The translations under genes and the position numbers were made by a program. The notes beneath the pieces were generated by a model, which made no database searches, had not been told where the DNA came from, and saw nothing but the letters and a program-made list of their open reading frames with translations. Source: Thermococcus siculi (GTDB taxonomy: Archaea > Methanobacteriota_B > Thermococci > Thermococcales > Thermococcaceae). From it: 64,000 nt of DNA. The DNA lies in assembly GCF_002214505.1 (NCBI RefSeq), contig NZ_CP015103.1:744001-808000 (forward strand). Reading direction: 5' to 3'. Position 1 is the stretch's first letter; each line of letters opens with the position of its first letter. Positions 17,208 to 25,299 of the stretch are shown here, in pieces.

Positions 17208-17773
17208 GCGTTTATCAGCACTATGTCCTCAAAGAAGACGTGCCTCTTAGCGGCAATCTTCGCGGTTAACCCTGCCTTCTCCAGCCTTTTGAGCGTCTCC
17301 TCAACCCCTGTTATCGAACTCTGAACTATCTGGGCGGTTCCTCCAGGTTTCAGGTAGTCGGGTACTTCATATATGAACCTGTCGAGGACTTCCCTTCCGG
17401 TTTCGCCTCCAACGAGCGCCAAATCGATGGGTTCCTCCGGCTCGCCGGGAAGGTAAGGCGCGTTGAAGGTTATAACGTCGAATTTACCAGAAACGTTCTC
17501 GAAGAGGTCGCTAACTCGGAACTCAACGTTTTCAATGCCGTTTATGCGAGCGTTTTCCCTGGCCAGCTCAACCGCGATGGGATTGATGTCCACCCCCAAG
17601 ACTTTGCGAGCTCTTCTCGCCATTAGAAGGGCTATTATCCCGGTTCCGGTGCCGACGTCGAGGGCTGCGTCACCTTCTTTGACCGCAAGGTTTTCGGCGA
17701 GCAGGAAGGTATCTTCTGCAGGTTCGTACACTTGGGGGTGGAGCTTTATATCGAGACCGTAGTAGATTGGCAT
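17192..17773 (-). CDS. HemK2-like class I methyltransferase (PrmC/N6AMT1 type)
   Basis: A 193-residue SAM-dependent methyltransferase. The SAM-binding motif I is [13 protein letters not shown] (residues 38-50), with an acidic VDINP after strand 2. The catalytic motif that is usually NPPY reads NAPYLP here (N104-A105-P106-Y107). The short length and YEPAEDT motif match archaeal/eukaryotic HemK2, which with Trm112 methylates the release factor GGQ glutamine. Its position near translation and transcription genes fits. The A-for-P change may be a lineage variant rather than a defect, since Asn, Pro and Tyr remain. Confidence 0.8.
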   Translation of the reverse strand: MPIYYGLDIKLHPQVYEPAEDTFLLAENLAVKEGDAALDVGTGTGIIALLMARRARKVLGVDINPIAVELARENARINGIENVEFRVSDLFENVSGKFDVITFNAPYLPGEPEEPIDLALVGGETGREVLDRFIYEVPDYLKPGGTAQIVQSSITGVEETLKRLEKAGLTAKIAAKRHVFFEDIVLINAHAMW

Positions 17774-17849
17774 GGGGCAACCTCACCCGATTGGTGGTGC
17801 AGGTTAGAAGAGGTGAGAGAATCAACGTTGTTGAGAGGGGAAAAGGAAA

Positions 17850-18020
17850 TCACTTCCTCTTCCACTCGGTGTAGCCGCAGCGGCCGCAGCTCCAGCGGTC
17901 CTTGTGCTCGGCCATGAAGACGCCCGGACCGCAGCGCGGGCAGAACTTGCCCTTCCTCCTGACCTTTCCGCCCTGAACCTCGTACATCTTCCACTTCTGG
18001 CTGGTCCTCTTCTTGGCCAT
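17850..18020 (-). CDS. rps27ae: 30S ribosomal protein S27ae (eS31)
   Basis: A 56-residue zinc-ribbon ribosomal protein. C27, C30, C45 and C48 form the zinc site ([16 protein letters not shown]), with a basic N-terminus ([10 protein letters not shown]). The ATG at 18018-18020 follows GAGGTGGTTTAG. It is the last gene of the rpoE-spt4-kinase-S24e-S27ae run, ten bases after S24e. A T-rich tract downstream on the minus strand may terminate the operon. Confidence 0.95.
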   Translation of the reverse strand: MAKKRTSQKWKMYEVQGGKVRRKGKFCPRCGPGVFMAEHKDRWSCGRCGYTEWKRK

Positions 18021-18030
18021 CTAAACCACC

Positions 18031-18327
18031 TCACTCCTCCTCTTTCTGGATGAGGCCGTCCCTCACGAGTATGTACTCGGGCTCGATGTAGAGCATCCTC
18101 TCCCTGCTCTCGTAGGCCTTGGCGTATCCCTTGCTGACCCTGCTACCGAAGAACGACCTTATGTACTGGACGACGACGGTCTCGGGGTCGAGGTCGAGCA
18201 TGGCGACGAGCTTGCCCTTGACGTCGGCCCTGCTCGGGGTCGGCTCTCCCTCGTGGATGACATCGAAGTATATCTCCTTCCTTCCGAGGAGCTTGTTTTC
18301 CTTTATCTCGGTAACCTTAATCTCCAT
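18031..18327 (-). CDS. rps24e: 30S ribosomal protein S24e
   Basis: A 98-residue S24e protein with the characteristic [17 protein letters not shown] strand and the basic loop [19 protein letters not shown] 18327 has GGAGGTGG upstream and overlaps the kinase gene's 3' end by 11 nt. It is part of the conserved archaeal transcription/translation cluster. Confidence 0.97.
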   Translation of the reverse strand: MEIKVTEIKENKLLGRKEIYFDVIHEGEPTPSRADVKGKLVAMLDLDPETVVVQYIRSFFGSRVSKGYAKAYESRERMLYIEPEYILVRDGLIQKEEE

Positions 18328-18847
18328 CGTGAACCACCTCCATCTTCGACATGAGCTTTCCGCACTTGAGCTTGCATTCGGGTGTTACCTTTATAAGCAC
18401 TACTCCCTCGTCCGGCTGGCCGTAGAGGACCAAACTCCCGTAGGGGGCGTAGAGCACGGCCGGGATGGCCGCCAAATCTTCCTCGCCGTTCACCTTTATG
18501 TAAACCCTCCGGCCCCTTTCGGCCAGTCCAAAGCCCTTTCTGATTGCGTTTAATAAAGCTTTCGTTATCGTTCCGGCTGGATTCTGGACGGTCATCACCA
18601 CGGCGTCGGTCTCTATGTCCGGGTCGTAGTCCTTCCTCTTCGTCTTGTGGTCGTATATCGCGACGCTCGGCTGAATGCCGATCTTGAGCACGTTCTCCGT
18701 GACCACGTCGCCGACGGTAACGACGTGTTTAGCTCTCTCAAGCTCGTCCCTAACCCTGTAATAAGGTTCGGGGATTTCCCCGCGGATTAGAGTTCCCAGT
18801 GGCTGTTTTAGCTCCCTTCGGAGCTCTGGGGTGAGTACGAACTTCAT
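18317..18847 (-). CDS. GTP-dependent dephospho-CoA kinase
   Basis: This is the last step of archaeal CoA synthesis: GTP-dependent phosphorylation of dephospho-CoA. The 176-residue protein matches the former DUF359 family, with [31 protein letters not shown] and [11 protein letters not shown], the conserved acidic/basic residues proposed for Mg-GTP and substrate binding. Two tandem ATGs (18850, 18847) overlap the Spt4 stop; the second has better spacing from AAGGGTTAG. The same adjacency to spt4 and rpoE is known in Thermococcus, which supports the assignment. Confidence 0.9.
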   Translation of the reverse strand: MKFVLTPELRRELKQPLGTLIRGEIPEPYYRVRDELERAKHVVTVGDVVTENVLKIGIQPSVAIYDHKTKRKDYDPDIETDAVVMTVQNPAGTITKALLNAIRKGFGLAERGRRVYIKVNGEEDLAAIPAVLYAPYGSLVLYGQPDEGVVLIKVTPECKLKCGKLMSKMEVVHDGD

Positions 18848-19035
18848 CATCTAACCCTTATGGCGTATTTGCCGGGGACTTTAACCCCGAGCTTCTGCGC
18901 TATCCTGCTCTTCTCGGGGTCTGTGATTATCACCAGATCGAACCACTCGTCGCTCAGGTCCCTGCTCCCGCAGACCGGGCAGCGGTCTTCCGTGGTGATG
19001 TAGTGGCAGTGCCTGCACGCCCTCTCCTTCGCCAT
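18847..19035 (-). CDS. spt4: Transcription elongation factor Spt4 (RpoE'')
   Basis: A 62-residue zinc-binding protein with C7, C10, C19 and C22 (ACRHCHY, DRCPVCGS), followed by the Spt4 beta sheet (WFDLVIITDPEKSRIA). It partners Spt5 to make RNA polymerase processive. The gene starts two bases after the rpoE stop and runs into the kinase gene. Confidence 0.95.
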   Translation of the reverse strand: MAKERACRHCHYITTEDRCPVCGSRDLSDEWFDLVIITDPEKSRIAQKLGVKVPGKYAIRVR

Positions 19036-19037
19036 GG

Positions 19038-19598
19038 TCAGGCCTCCTTCTCCTTGCGCTTCTCCTTCTCAATCCAGTCCCTCTTTCCGAGGCCCGGCTG
19101 GCGCATGGTGAGGCCTATCTTGTTCTCCCTTATTACCCTGCTCTTGACGCTTATCGCGATTATCCTCGCCCTCGTGTAGTCTCCAAGCTTGAGCGTTCTG
19201 TTGGTCTCCTTGCCGATGAACTGCTTGTTCTTCTCGTCGAAGACCACGTAGTCGTCCATGAGCTGGCTGATGTGGACGAGACCGTCCATCGGGCCTATCC
19301 TGATGAAGGCACCGTAGGGAGCAACATCGATTACCTCGCCCTCAACGACCTCGTGCATCTCGGGCTTCCAAACGAGGACGTCAAAGACGACTTCGTGGTA
19401 GGTTGCCCCGTCTCCGGGCACTATAACTCCCTGGCCGACCTCCTCAACGTCCATGACTGCTAAAACGACGCCCTCGTCCCTGTCGTAGATGCCCTCGTAG
19501 GCCTCGCGGAGGACGAGCTTGGCGGCTTCCTTTGGGTCCATCGTGAACATTCTCGGGGGAATCCTGACGACGTCCTTAATCTTGAGGAGCTTGTACAT
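19038..19598 (-). CDS. rpoE: RNA polymerase subunit E' (Rpo7/RPB7)
   Basis: A 186-residue RNA polymerase stalk subunit. The N-terminal RNP domain (MYKLLKIKDVVRIPP) is followed by an S1/OB RNA-binding domain (GEVIDVAPYGAFIRIGPMDGLVHISQL, residues about 88-115). Its C-terminus is Lys/Glu-rich. AAGGAGGTTGAGGC precedes the ATG. With Rpo4 it forms the stalk needed for open-complex stability and transcript binding. It starts the co-directional rpoE-spt4-kinase-S24e-S27ae run. Confidence 0.96.
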   Translation of the reverse strand: MYKLLKIKDVVRIPPRMFTMDPKEAAKLVLREAYEGIYDRDEGVVLAVMDVEEVGQGVIVPGDGATYHEVVFDVLVWKPEMHEVVEGEVIDVAPYGAFIRIGPMDGLVHISQLMDDYVVFDEKNKQFIGKETNRTLKLGDYTRARIIAISVKSRVIRENKIGLTMRQPGLGKRDWIEKEKRKEKEA

Positions 19599-19633
19599 GC
19601 CTCAACCTCCTTGGAATGGGAGAGAAAAAGAAA

Positions 19634-20170
19634 TCACTCCTTCTTCCCAAACTTTTCCTTGTAGAGCTCGATTGCCCTGAGGATTTCCTTCTTGGCCTCC
19701 TCGGCGTTGCCCCAGCCCTCTATCTTGGTGACCTTGCCCTGGAGCTCCTTGTACCTCTGGAAGAAGTGGGCTATCTCGTCGAGGAAGGCCTTGGGAACGT
19801 CGTCGATGTCCTTCCAGTCGGCGAAGTACGGGTCCTCAACCGGGACGGCGAGAACCTTCCAGTCCTTGTCGCCGGAGTCCTCCATCTTCATTATGCCTAT
19901 CGGCCTGCTCTCGATGAGGGTGAGCGGGTAGACCGGCTCGCGCATGATGACCATGATGTCGAAGGGGTCGCCGTCGTCGTACCAGGTCTGCGGGATGATA
20001 CCGTAGTCGACCGGGTAGAAGAACGGGCTGTAGAGGACGCGGTCGAGCTTTATAAGTCCGGTCTTCTTGTCAAGCTCGTACTTGTTCCTGCTCCCCTTCG
20101 GAATCTCTATGAGAGCGTAAACGACCTCTGGAACCTCCGGTCCGGGTTCAAGCTCGTGGAACGGGTTCAT
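19634..20170 (-). CDS. ppa: Inorganic pyrophosphatase, family I
   Basis: A 178-residue soluble pyrophosphatase. The signature [10 protein letters not shown] carries the catalytic aspartates, with [12 protein letters not shown] ahead and the lysine/arginine phosphate contacts ([17 protein letters not shown]) present. It hydrolyses PPi from biosynthetic reactions. GAGGTGG lies before the ATG, and a TATA box (ACTTTAAAAGCC on the minus strand near 20227-20235) gives it its own promoter; rpoE follows 35 nt later. Confidence 0.97.
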   Translation of the reverse strand: MNPFHELEPGPEVPEVVYALIEIPKGSRNKYELDKKTGLIKLDRVLYSPFFYPVDYGIIPQTWYDDGDPFDIMVIMREPVYPLTLIESRPIGIMKMEDSGDKDWKVLAVPVEDPYFADWKDIDDVPKAFLDEIAHFFQRYKELQGKVTKIEGWGNAEEAKKEILRAIELYKEKFGKKE

Positions 20171-20245
20171 CTCTAACCACCTCTAACCTTTTTGTAGAAC
20201 TTCTAGCTTAGGCTTTCGGGTAGGGCTTTTAAAGTTGTTGGTTAG

Positions 20246-20260
20246 GAAAACCCAAAAAAG
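20246..20260 (-). terminator. Oligo-T terminator after the DUF5305 gene
   Basis: On the minus strand CTTTTTTGGGTTTTCC lies about 20 nt beyond the stop at 20280, two T-tracts in tandem. It closes the SipW/TasA-like cluster. Confidence 0.55.
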
Positions 20261-20279
20261 AGCCGGAGGGAGGAGACCG

Positions 20280-21302
20280 TCAGTTGGCCTTCTCCTCTTC
20301 CTGGGGTAGGGGTCTGCGGTACTCGTAGGACACGCCGTCATCTATTATTGCGTAGACTTCCTCGTCTCCTTCAATGTAGTGCAGTATTGGCTTGTCCACC
20401 AGCTCGAAGGTCGTCTCGAGGTCCTTTGGTGTTTTCAGGGCCACGACTTTCTCAACCTCCCCCGGTGCGCCCTTCACGACGTAGGGCCTTACCTTTGACA
20501 GCTCGTCCTTTGGAGGTCTCGAAACGTAAACGTAGCCTAGCAGGGGCAGCAGCATAAGTGCCGCCAGTACGGTGGTGACCACCTTGGCCGTTCCGAGGTC
20601 GCTGGTAATCCCCAGCACCGTTGCATCGTTCTCGGTCACGGTTCTCTCGGTGAGTGCCCTCTTCTCCGCCTTGCTGGTGTCGGTGAAGTAGTACAGCTCT
20701 GCCGCTGAGTCCCTTATCAGCTCGACGCTGTGGTCGAAGTCCTCACTTATCTCCTTGCCTCCGACGGTGGCCTTTCCGTTCACGGTGGTTTCGATGGTTA
20801 TCCTGTTCTTCAGCCTCTTAACTCCGAGTTCCTTGGCTATCTCCCCGCTGTCCGTTGCGAACTTCCCCATGTCGAGGACGTACTCCGTCGTGAATCCTCC
20901 GTTCGTCAGGTCTCCCCTTTCCTCAAAGAGCTTCTCGTCCCACAGGACGATTTCTTCGCTCCCTTTGTTCACGTAGTACTCCGCCCTCACGACGACGTGG
21001 TATGATCCCTCGCTCAGCTGGGGTTCCGAATGGTAGGTGTACCTGAGTATGAACCTGTCAACGAGGGGTATCGGATAGTCGTCCATGGTTACTCTGTACC
21101 CGTAGAGTTCGTTGGGTTTAAGATACGCCTCGTGCTTCAGCGTTCCCTCTTCCCGATAAGTCCCTATCCTCTGCGTGTTGACCACATACGGGTTTGCGCT
21201 CATGAGCTTTACGGAATAAAACCCAAACACTATGAAGAGCACCAGGAATATCCCCAGCACTTCCTTCCTTCTGATAAACTTTGTGACACTTTCTTTCTTC
21301 AT
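20280..21302 (-). CDS. DUF5305-like bitopic membrane protein of the SipW cluster
   Basis: A 340-residue protein with an N-terminal membrane helix (about residues 15-34, VLGIFLVLFIVFGFYSVKLM), a roughly 200-residue extracellular beta-rich domain, a second helix near 243-262 (TVLAALMLLPLLGYVYV) and a cytoplasmic tail. The layout matches DUF5305 proteins that accompany archaeal SipW-type signal peptidases. Last gene of the cluster. Its likely role is export or assembly of the TasA/AbpA-like subunits, inferred from context. Confidence 0.65.
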   Translation of the reverse strand: MKKESVTKFIRRKEVLGIFLVLFIVFGFYSVKLMSANPYVVNTQRIGTYREEGTLKHEAYLKPNELYGYRVTMDDYPIPLVDRFILRYTYHSEPQLSEGSYHVVVRAEYYVNKGSEEIVLWDEKLFEERGDLTNGGFTTEYVLDMGKFATDSGEIAKELGVKRLKNRITIETTVNGKATVGGKEISEDFDHSVELIRDSAAELYYFTDTSKAEKRALTERTVTENDATVLGITSDLGTAKVVTTVLAALMLLPLLGYVYVSRPPKDELSKVRPYVVKGAPGEVEKVVALKTPKDLETTFELVDKPILHYIEGDEEVYAIIDDGVSYEYRRPLPQEEEKAN

Positions 21303-21326
21303 CTTTCACATTCTCCTTTCAACTAT

Positions 21327-22313
21327 TCAACCACCGCATGCGCACTTGCCTTCGTGGTGATCGCAATCGCAGCAGTTCCCACAGCCGTCGCATGCCACGC
21401 TGACCGTCAGCGGGTTGCTGGTTATGCCGTACTCCACTAGGGTTGCCCCATCGTTCAGGTTGTACTCCCCGCACGAGGTGAACTCCTGCTGGCAGCCGTG
21501 GTTCACACGGGTGAATATCGTCACGTTCATGTGCTCGCTTCCACCTGCCGGAATCGTCACGTTCCACTCCAGCTTTGTGGCCGGATGGGCGTGTCCCCCG
21601 TGGTGGTTGTGTCCGCTGTTAGCAGCTCTGAACTCGTACGTTCCGGCGCTTGCGGCCGTTCTTGCTAGGCTCACGTTGAACTCCGCTGGAATGGTGTCCT
21701 TCACGGTCACGGTTATATCCTCGTCCGTGGGGTTGGTTACCTTTATCTGAAACACCCACTCCTGGTAGGTCTTCATGGGTATGTCGGTTGTGTTGCCCGA
21801 GAGCAGTGTCTTCTCTATGTTGGGCCCGTCCTTCACGACCAGCTTTATCGGGCACGGCGTTATCGACGCGTCCCCGTCGTTCCACTCTGCGTACATGTCC
21901 ATGGGGACTATGTACTCGCCGGGGGCAACGTCTCCAACCGTGACGTTCCCGAAGAAGGTGTACTCGTCTTCGGACGCGATTATCCTGGGTGCCCCGTCTT
22001 CGGTCTCCACGAACATCTCCGCGTTTCCTGGAAGGCCGGAATAATCCGGATACAGCAGGATCGTGACGTCCCTGTTTCCGGTCAGGTAGTTCCTGACTGT
22101 CAGGGCATCGAAATCCGTCTCCGAATTGGCGGTTACCTCCACCACCGCGGCGTATCCATCCCTGCAAAGGAAGCCTATGTACTCCTCCTCGTGGGGTACC
22201 ACCTGAATCCTTACCTCCCTCGCTGCCTCAAAGCTTACAAAAGTGCCGCTTGAGCTGACGATGATGAGTGATGCCAACGCGAGTGTTATTAGTACCGCTG
22301 CTATACTCCTCAT
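21327..22313 (-). CDS. Large TasA-like surface protein with Cys/His-rich tail
   Basis: A 328-residue exported protein. Its N-terminus (IAAVLITLALASLIIVSSSGTFVSFEAAREVRIQVVP) shares the signal and mature-start pattern of the two main DUF1102-like proteins in this cluster. A beta-rich body follows, including a DUF11/CARDB-like stretch (WVFQIKVTNPTDEDITVTV). There is a His cluster (SGHNHHGGHAHP) near 232-243 and a final tail containing CDGCGNCCDCDHHEGKCAC, which looks metal-binding or disulfide-forming. The ATG overlaps the signal peptidase stop, with GGAGGTG upstream. It could be an adhesin or cap of the fibre. Confidence 0.65.
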   Translation of the reverse strand: MRSIAAVLITLALASLIIVSSSGTFVSFEAAREVRIQVVPHEEEYIGFLCRDGYAAVVEVTANSETDFDALTVRNYLTGNRDVTILLYPDYSGLPGNAEMFVETEDGAPRIIASEDEYTFFGNVTVGDVAPGEYIVPMDMYAEWNDGDASITPCPIKLVVKDGPNIEKTLLSGNTTDIPMKTYQEWVFQIKVTNPTDEDITVTVKDTIPAEFNVSLARTAASAGTYEFRAANSGHNHHGGHAHPATKLEWNVTIPAGGSEHMNVTIFTRVNHGCQQEFTSCGEYNLNDGATLVEYGITSNPLTVSVACDGCGNCCDCDHHEGKCACGG

Positions 22314-23374
22314 AACCTAAACACCTCCGGTATCCCTTTGGATTTGGAATGCCTCTTCTTTCTTATTCTGAGAACGTCTTCGCTCCCCATGCCCGAGATG
22401 ACGTAGAGAACCCCGAGGAACGCTGAAACCACCGCGAGGATCCCGAACAGAGGAACCATTGGGTGAACGCTGTATAGTCTGTCCATTACCGATGCCGGCA
22501 GCAGGGGCGGGTAGGCGTTTACCCTGACCTTCGTGGTGTAAATCGATGTTGCCTGCGGTGCCACTATGGTAACGGTTAGATCCTCCTTATCCCCGCTTGA
22601 GAGGCGGAACTTATCGGTCGAGAGTCCAGTGACCGGCGAAGGGGCAGAGACGTAGTAGACCATCGGGTAGAAGTTGTGGTTCTCGACGCTTATCCCGCTC
22701 TGGAACTCCTCCCCCGGCTGGTACCAGTTCTCCCTGCTTCCGCCGGCTGAGGTTACGGAGTACTCGATGGGAACGACCTCCCACGAGACGAATATCGAGA
22801 TGGCCACCATGAGTACGAGGAATGCCGAGGCCAGCATGAAGAGCGTTCTGAACTTCACGACAAAGAACTTCTTCCTTTTTCCGCTTCTCTGGGCTTCACC
22901 GCCGCCGAAGGCCACTATACCCACCACTATCAGCAGTGCCCCGAGCAGTATCTTTCCCCTGTCCGAGAGGCCACCCTCGAGGTAGTTCCCTACCCTCGGT
23001 ATCGTTGGCACGTATCCACCTATCTGAACAACGGTCCCACCTATCTGTTCCCTGGTTATTGGGGGTATATTGTGGCTCTGCTGGTCCGTTGCTATGTTGT
23101 TGTCGCCCCTCGTTATGTAGCCCTCCTCGGTTATGGCCGCGACCCTGTGAACCGTCCAAGTGCTCCCCACTTTGAAGACTATTATGTCCCCAACGTCGGG
23201 GTTTCTGGCCAGGGGGTCGATGAAGAAAACGTCCCCCTTGTTTATGGTGGGCGTCATGCTTCCCGAGTAGGCGTACGACATGAATACGGGCCTGTCGAGA
23301 ATGGCTCCTGCCAGTGAACCGATGACGAGAACCCCGAGGAGTGCTATGATGAGGTACTCGAGAAAAGCCTTCAT
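22310..23374 (-). CDS. SipW-type signal peptidase I with extra C-terminal domain
   Basis: A 354-residue membrane protease. The serine nucleophile is S39 in SGSM. The ER/archaeal-type histidine is H76 in TVHRV, with D91 in RGDNN, so the catalytic set is Ser-His-Asp rather than Ser-Lys. Membrane helices lie at residues 6-26, about 138-156, 177-195 and near 310-330. Between the last two is an extracellular domain (about 200-305) beyond the usual catalytic core. It lies within a run of DUF1102-like genes, whose signal peptides it presumably cleaves, as SipW does for TasA. The stop overlaps the next gene's start. Confidence 0.85.
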   Translation of the reverse strand: MKAFLEYLIIALLGVLVIGSLAGAILDRPVFMSYAYSGSMTPTINKGDVFFIDPLARNPDVGDIIVFKVGSTWTVHRVAAITEEGYITRGDNNIATDQQSHNIPPITREQIGGTVVQIGGYVPTIPRVGNYLEGGLSDRGKILLGALLIVVGIVAFGGGEAQRSGKRKKFFVVKFRTLFMLASAFLVLMVAISIFVSWEVVPIEYSVTSAGGSRENWYQPGEEFQSGISVENHNFYPMVYYVSAPSPVTGLSTDKFRLSSGDKEDLTVTIVAPQATSIYTTKVRVNAYPPLLPASVMDRLYSVHPMVPLFGILAVVSAFLGVLYVISGMGSEDVLRIRKKRHSKSKGIPEVFRL

Positions 23375-23883
23375 CCGCAGTTTCCTCCCCAGGCCTCGAT
23401 GGTTATTTCATTCCAGTAATCGCCGAGCTCCAGCCCGGTTGTATTTACCCTCATTCCCACGTCAACGCTCTCGTCAGCGGCCAGGGTGACCTCGATAACC
23501 TCCTCCCAGTTCCCGTTGAAGCTGCCCACGAAGAAGCCCATGTTCGGAAAGTCCGAGCTTATTCTCACGCATATCTCTTCGTAACCGGTCTCGCTCTGAT
23601 TGTTCTCTATCGAAAAAACTCCATCAAACACGTATGTGCTGTTAACGCTCAAGCCCTCTCCTTCCCCCGGATAGAACGGGCTATCCTGGGATATGTCAAC
23701 CACAAGAACTCCATCGTCGTTTTGATACGAGTACGGGGGGATGGGTTCATCGATCGAAAGCACCTCTCCGTCTTCAGTGGCGTAAACAACCGTGATTGGT
23801 GCCGTGGGGCGGAGCCCCATGACTCCGATGAGCAGAAGGATCATTATTCCAATTCCAGCAAGGATTTTTCGGTTTGTCCCCAT
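23371..23883 (-). CDS. Divergent DUF1102/TasA-like secreted protein
   Basis: A 170-residue protein with one N-terminal hydrophobic segment (ILAGIGIMILLLIGVMGL). Its body has the block PYSYQNDDGVLVVDIS...GLSVNSTYVFDGVFSIENN, clearly homologous to the two following DUF1102-like proteins, but the signal-processing region (GTFxxF motif) has diverged. Its stop overlaps the signal peptidase start. GGGGGAAGAAAG precedes the ATG. It may be a minor or capping subunit. Confidence 0.7.
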   Translation of the reverse strand: MGTNRKILAGIGIMILLLIGVMGLRPTAPITVVYATEDGEVLSIDEPIPPYSYQNDDGVLVVDISQDSPFYPGEGEGLSVNSTYVFDGVFSIENNQSETGYEEICVRISSDFPNMGFFVGSFNGNWEEVIEVTLAADESVDVGMRVNTTGLELGDYWNEITIEAWGGNCG

Positions 23884-23943
23884 CTTTCTTCCCCCTAAAT
23901 ATCAAAGAGAGGAGCAAAGGCTCCAGATAGAAAACTAATTACT

Positions 23944-24483
23944 TCACTGCGGTCCGCCGTCGCACTCGCCGGCCTCAGCGTAGAACTGGATCTGGCCATC
24001 AAGTGCGTCCGGGGCGCTTATGCCGTCGGTGTTTATGATCATGCCGATCTTGACAACGTCGCCCGGCATGACGGTCACGTCGAGTGTGGTCTCGCCCGGC
24101 TGTCCGGTGTAGTCGCCCTCGAAGAAGGTAACCTCATCCGCGCCGCTGTAGGTTATGTGCATGCAGATCGGGGTCTGCTCCCACAGGTCGTTGCTCACGC
24201 CGAATACTTCCTCAAACACGTAGGTGCTGTTCGGGCTGACGCCTTCGCCGTATCCTGTCTCCCAGTTCGGGTTGTTGTGGCTCATGTCAACCACGAGCAT
24301 TCCGTTGTCGGTTATGTAGGCGTAGGGCTGGATTGGCCTGAGGTCAATGAGCTCGTTGTCGTCTGGAACTATCTGGATGTGAACGTTCCTGTCGGCCTCA
24401 AAGTATGCGAAGTTCGCGCTGCTGGCGGTGACCGCTATCAACAGTCCTGCTATAAGGACGAATAGTCCGATTACTTTTTTCAT
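23944..24483 (-). CDS. DUF1102/TasA-AbpA-like fibre subunit
   Basis: A 179-residue secreted protein. The signal region VIGLFVLIAGLLIAVTASSANFAYFEADRNVHIQIVPDD ends in the AxFxxF start typical of camelysin/TasA-like subunits. The body has PYAYITDNGMLVVDMS and GEGVSPNSTYVFEEVFGVSN. ATG 24483 follows a strong GGAGGGTGAT; an in-frame ATG at 24501 is less plausible. DUF1102 proteins include the archaeal bundling pilus subunit AbpA of Pyrobaculum, where donor-strand exchange builds the fibre; the same is inferred here. Confidence 0.75.
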   Translation of the reverse strand: MKKVIGLFVLIAGLLIAVTASSANFAYFEADRNVHIQIVPDDNELIDLRPIQPYAYITDNGMLVVDMSHNNPNWETGYGEGVSPNSTYVFEEVFGVSNDLWEQTPICMHITYSGADEVTFFEGDYTGQPGETTLDVTVMPGDVVKIGMIINTDGISAPDALDGQIQFYAEAGECDGGPQ

Positions 24484-24488
24484 TTTGA

Positions 24489-25106
24489 TCACCCTCCGCA
24501 AGTAATAGGCGCGTCGTCAATGGGCCAGGCCTTGACGGTAATGGTCACGTCGTAGCTTCCAAGGCTGTTGCCGGCCGCCAGCTCCATGCCGATACCGAGG
24601 GCCTCTCCGGGCTGCAGGATGAAGCATACGTCTCCAACTGCTGTGTCTGAGTTGTAGGGAACCGCGTTTCCGCCGGTTGCTATCATGTGCTCACCAGGGT
24701 CGTAGAATGAGACCTTACCCGAGTCTGAGGATATGACCTCAACGACTATTGCCTTGTCTTCCCACAGGTGGTTGCTCACGTTGAAAACGTGGTCGAAGTT
24801 GTACCTGCTCTGCGGGCTCAGGCCGAGTCCCCTTATGGGAACACCGTTCTCGTCCTTCCAGGTCGGATCGTTGTGTCCCGGCCAGTTGGGGTTGTTCTCT
24901 GAGAAGTCAATAACAAGCTGTCCCCCATCGTTAATGTACGCGTAGGGCTGGACTGGCGTCAGATCGATGAGCTCATCGTCGTCCGGAACGACGGCGATAT
25001 GCGTGCTCCTCTGGACGCGGTAGTCCCTGAAGGTCGCGCTCGTGCCTAAAGCAAAGGCAGCCGCGATCATCAGCCCCAGCATACCGAGGGCCAAAAGTTT
25101 CTTCAT
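24489..25106 (-). CDS. DUF1102/TasA-AbpA-like fibre subunit, first structural gene of the cluster
   Basis: A 205-residue secreted protein paralogous to the next gene: the signal LLALGMLGLMIAAAFALGTSATFRDYRVQRSTHIAVVPDD, then PVQPYAYINDGGQLVIDFS and LSPQSRYNFDHVFNVSNHLW. GGAGGAGAAAACC precedes ATG 25106. It is the promoter-proximal structural gene, so it may be the most abundant subunit. The leader contains a perfect hairpin (25146-25163). Confidence 0.75.
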   Translation of the reverse strand: MKKLLALGMLGLMIAAAFALGTSATFRDYRVQRSTHIAVVPDDDELIDLTPVQPYAYINDGGQLVIDFSENNPNWPGHNDPTWKDENGVPIRGLGLSPQSRYNFDHVFNVSNHLWEDKAIVVEVISSDSGKVSFYDPGEHMIATGGNAVPYNSDTAVGDVCFILQPGEALGIGMELAAGNSLGSYDVTITVKAWPIDDAPITCGG

Positions 25107-25145
25107 GGTTTTCTCCTCCGTAGTATCAAGTTTCGCATCCTTCGA

Positions 25146-25163
25146 CACCGCCTCTTGGCGGTG
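25146..25163 (-). promoter_or_regulatory. Leader hairpin before the TasA-like genes
   Basis: CACCGCC and GGCGGTG form a perfect 7-bp stem around a four-base loop, about 40 nt before the ATG at 25106 and inside the predicted 5' leader. It could stabilise the mRNA or act as an attenuator; no T-tract follows it. Confidence 0.5.
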
Positions 25164-25200
25164 CATCACGGGGACACTTGTATCTTATTGTGATCTTTCT

Positions 25201-25210
25201 GGTATATAGG
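25201..25210 (-). promoter_or_regulatory. TATA box of the SipW/TasA-like cluster
   Basis: The minus strand reads CCTATATACC, giving a predicted start near 25180 and a leader of about 75 nt. A nested palindrome lies immediately upstream (25221-25254). Confidence 0.5.
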
Positions 25211-25220
25211 AAATTCCGGC

Positions 25221-25254
25221 TTACTGGGGGGTAACGATGCATTACCGGCAGTAA
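25221..25254. promoter_or_regulatory. Nested inverted repeat upstream of the fibre-cluster promoter
   Basis: Outer arms TTACTG (25221-25226) and CAGTAA (25249-25254) enclose inner arms GGTAA (25230-25234) and TTACC (25242-25246) with nearly the same centre. The site is 11 nt upstream of the TATA box, where an archaeal activator would bind. The two small HTH genes just upstream are obvious candidates for the binding protein. Confidence 0.5.
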
Positions 25255-25299
25255 AACCCGGTTTTTTGATTAGAAAAGGCCAGTATCTCCCTCGCCCCT

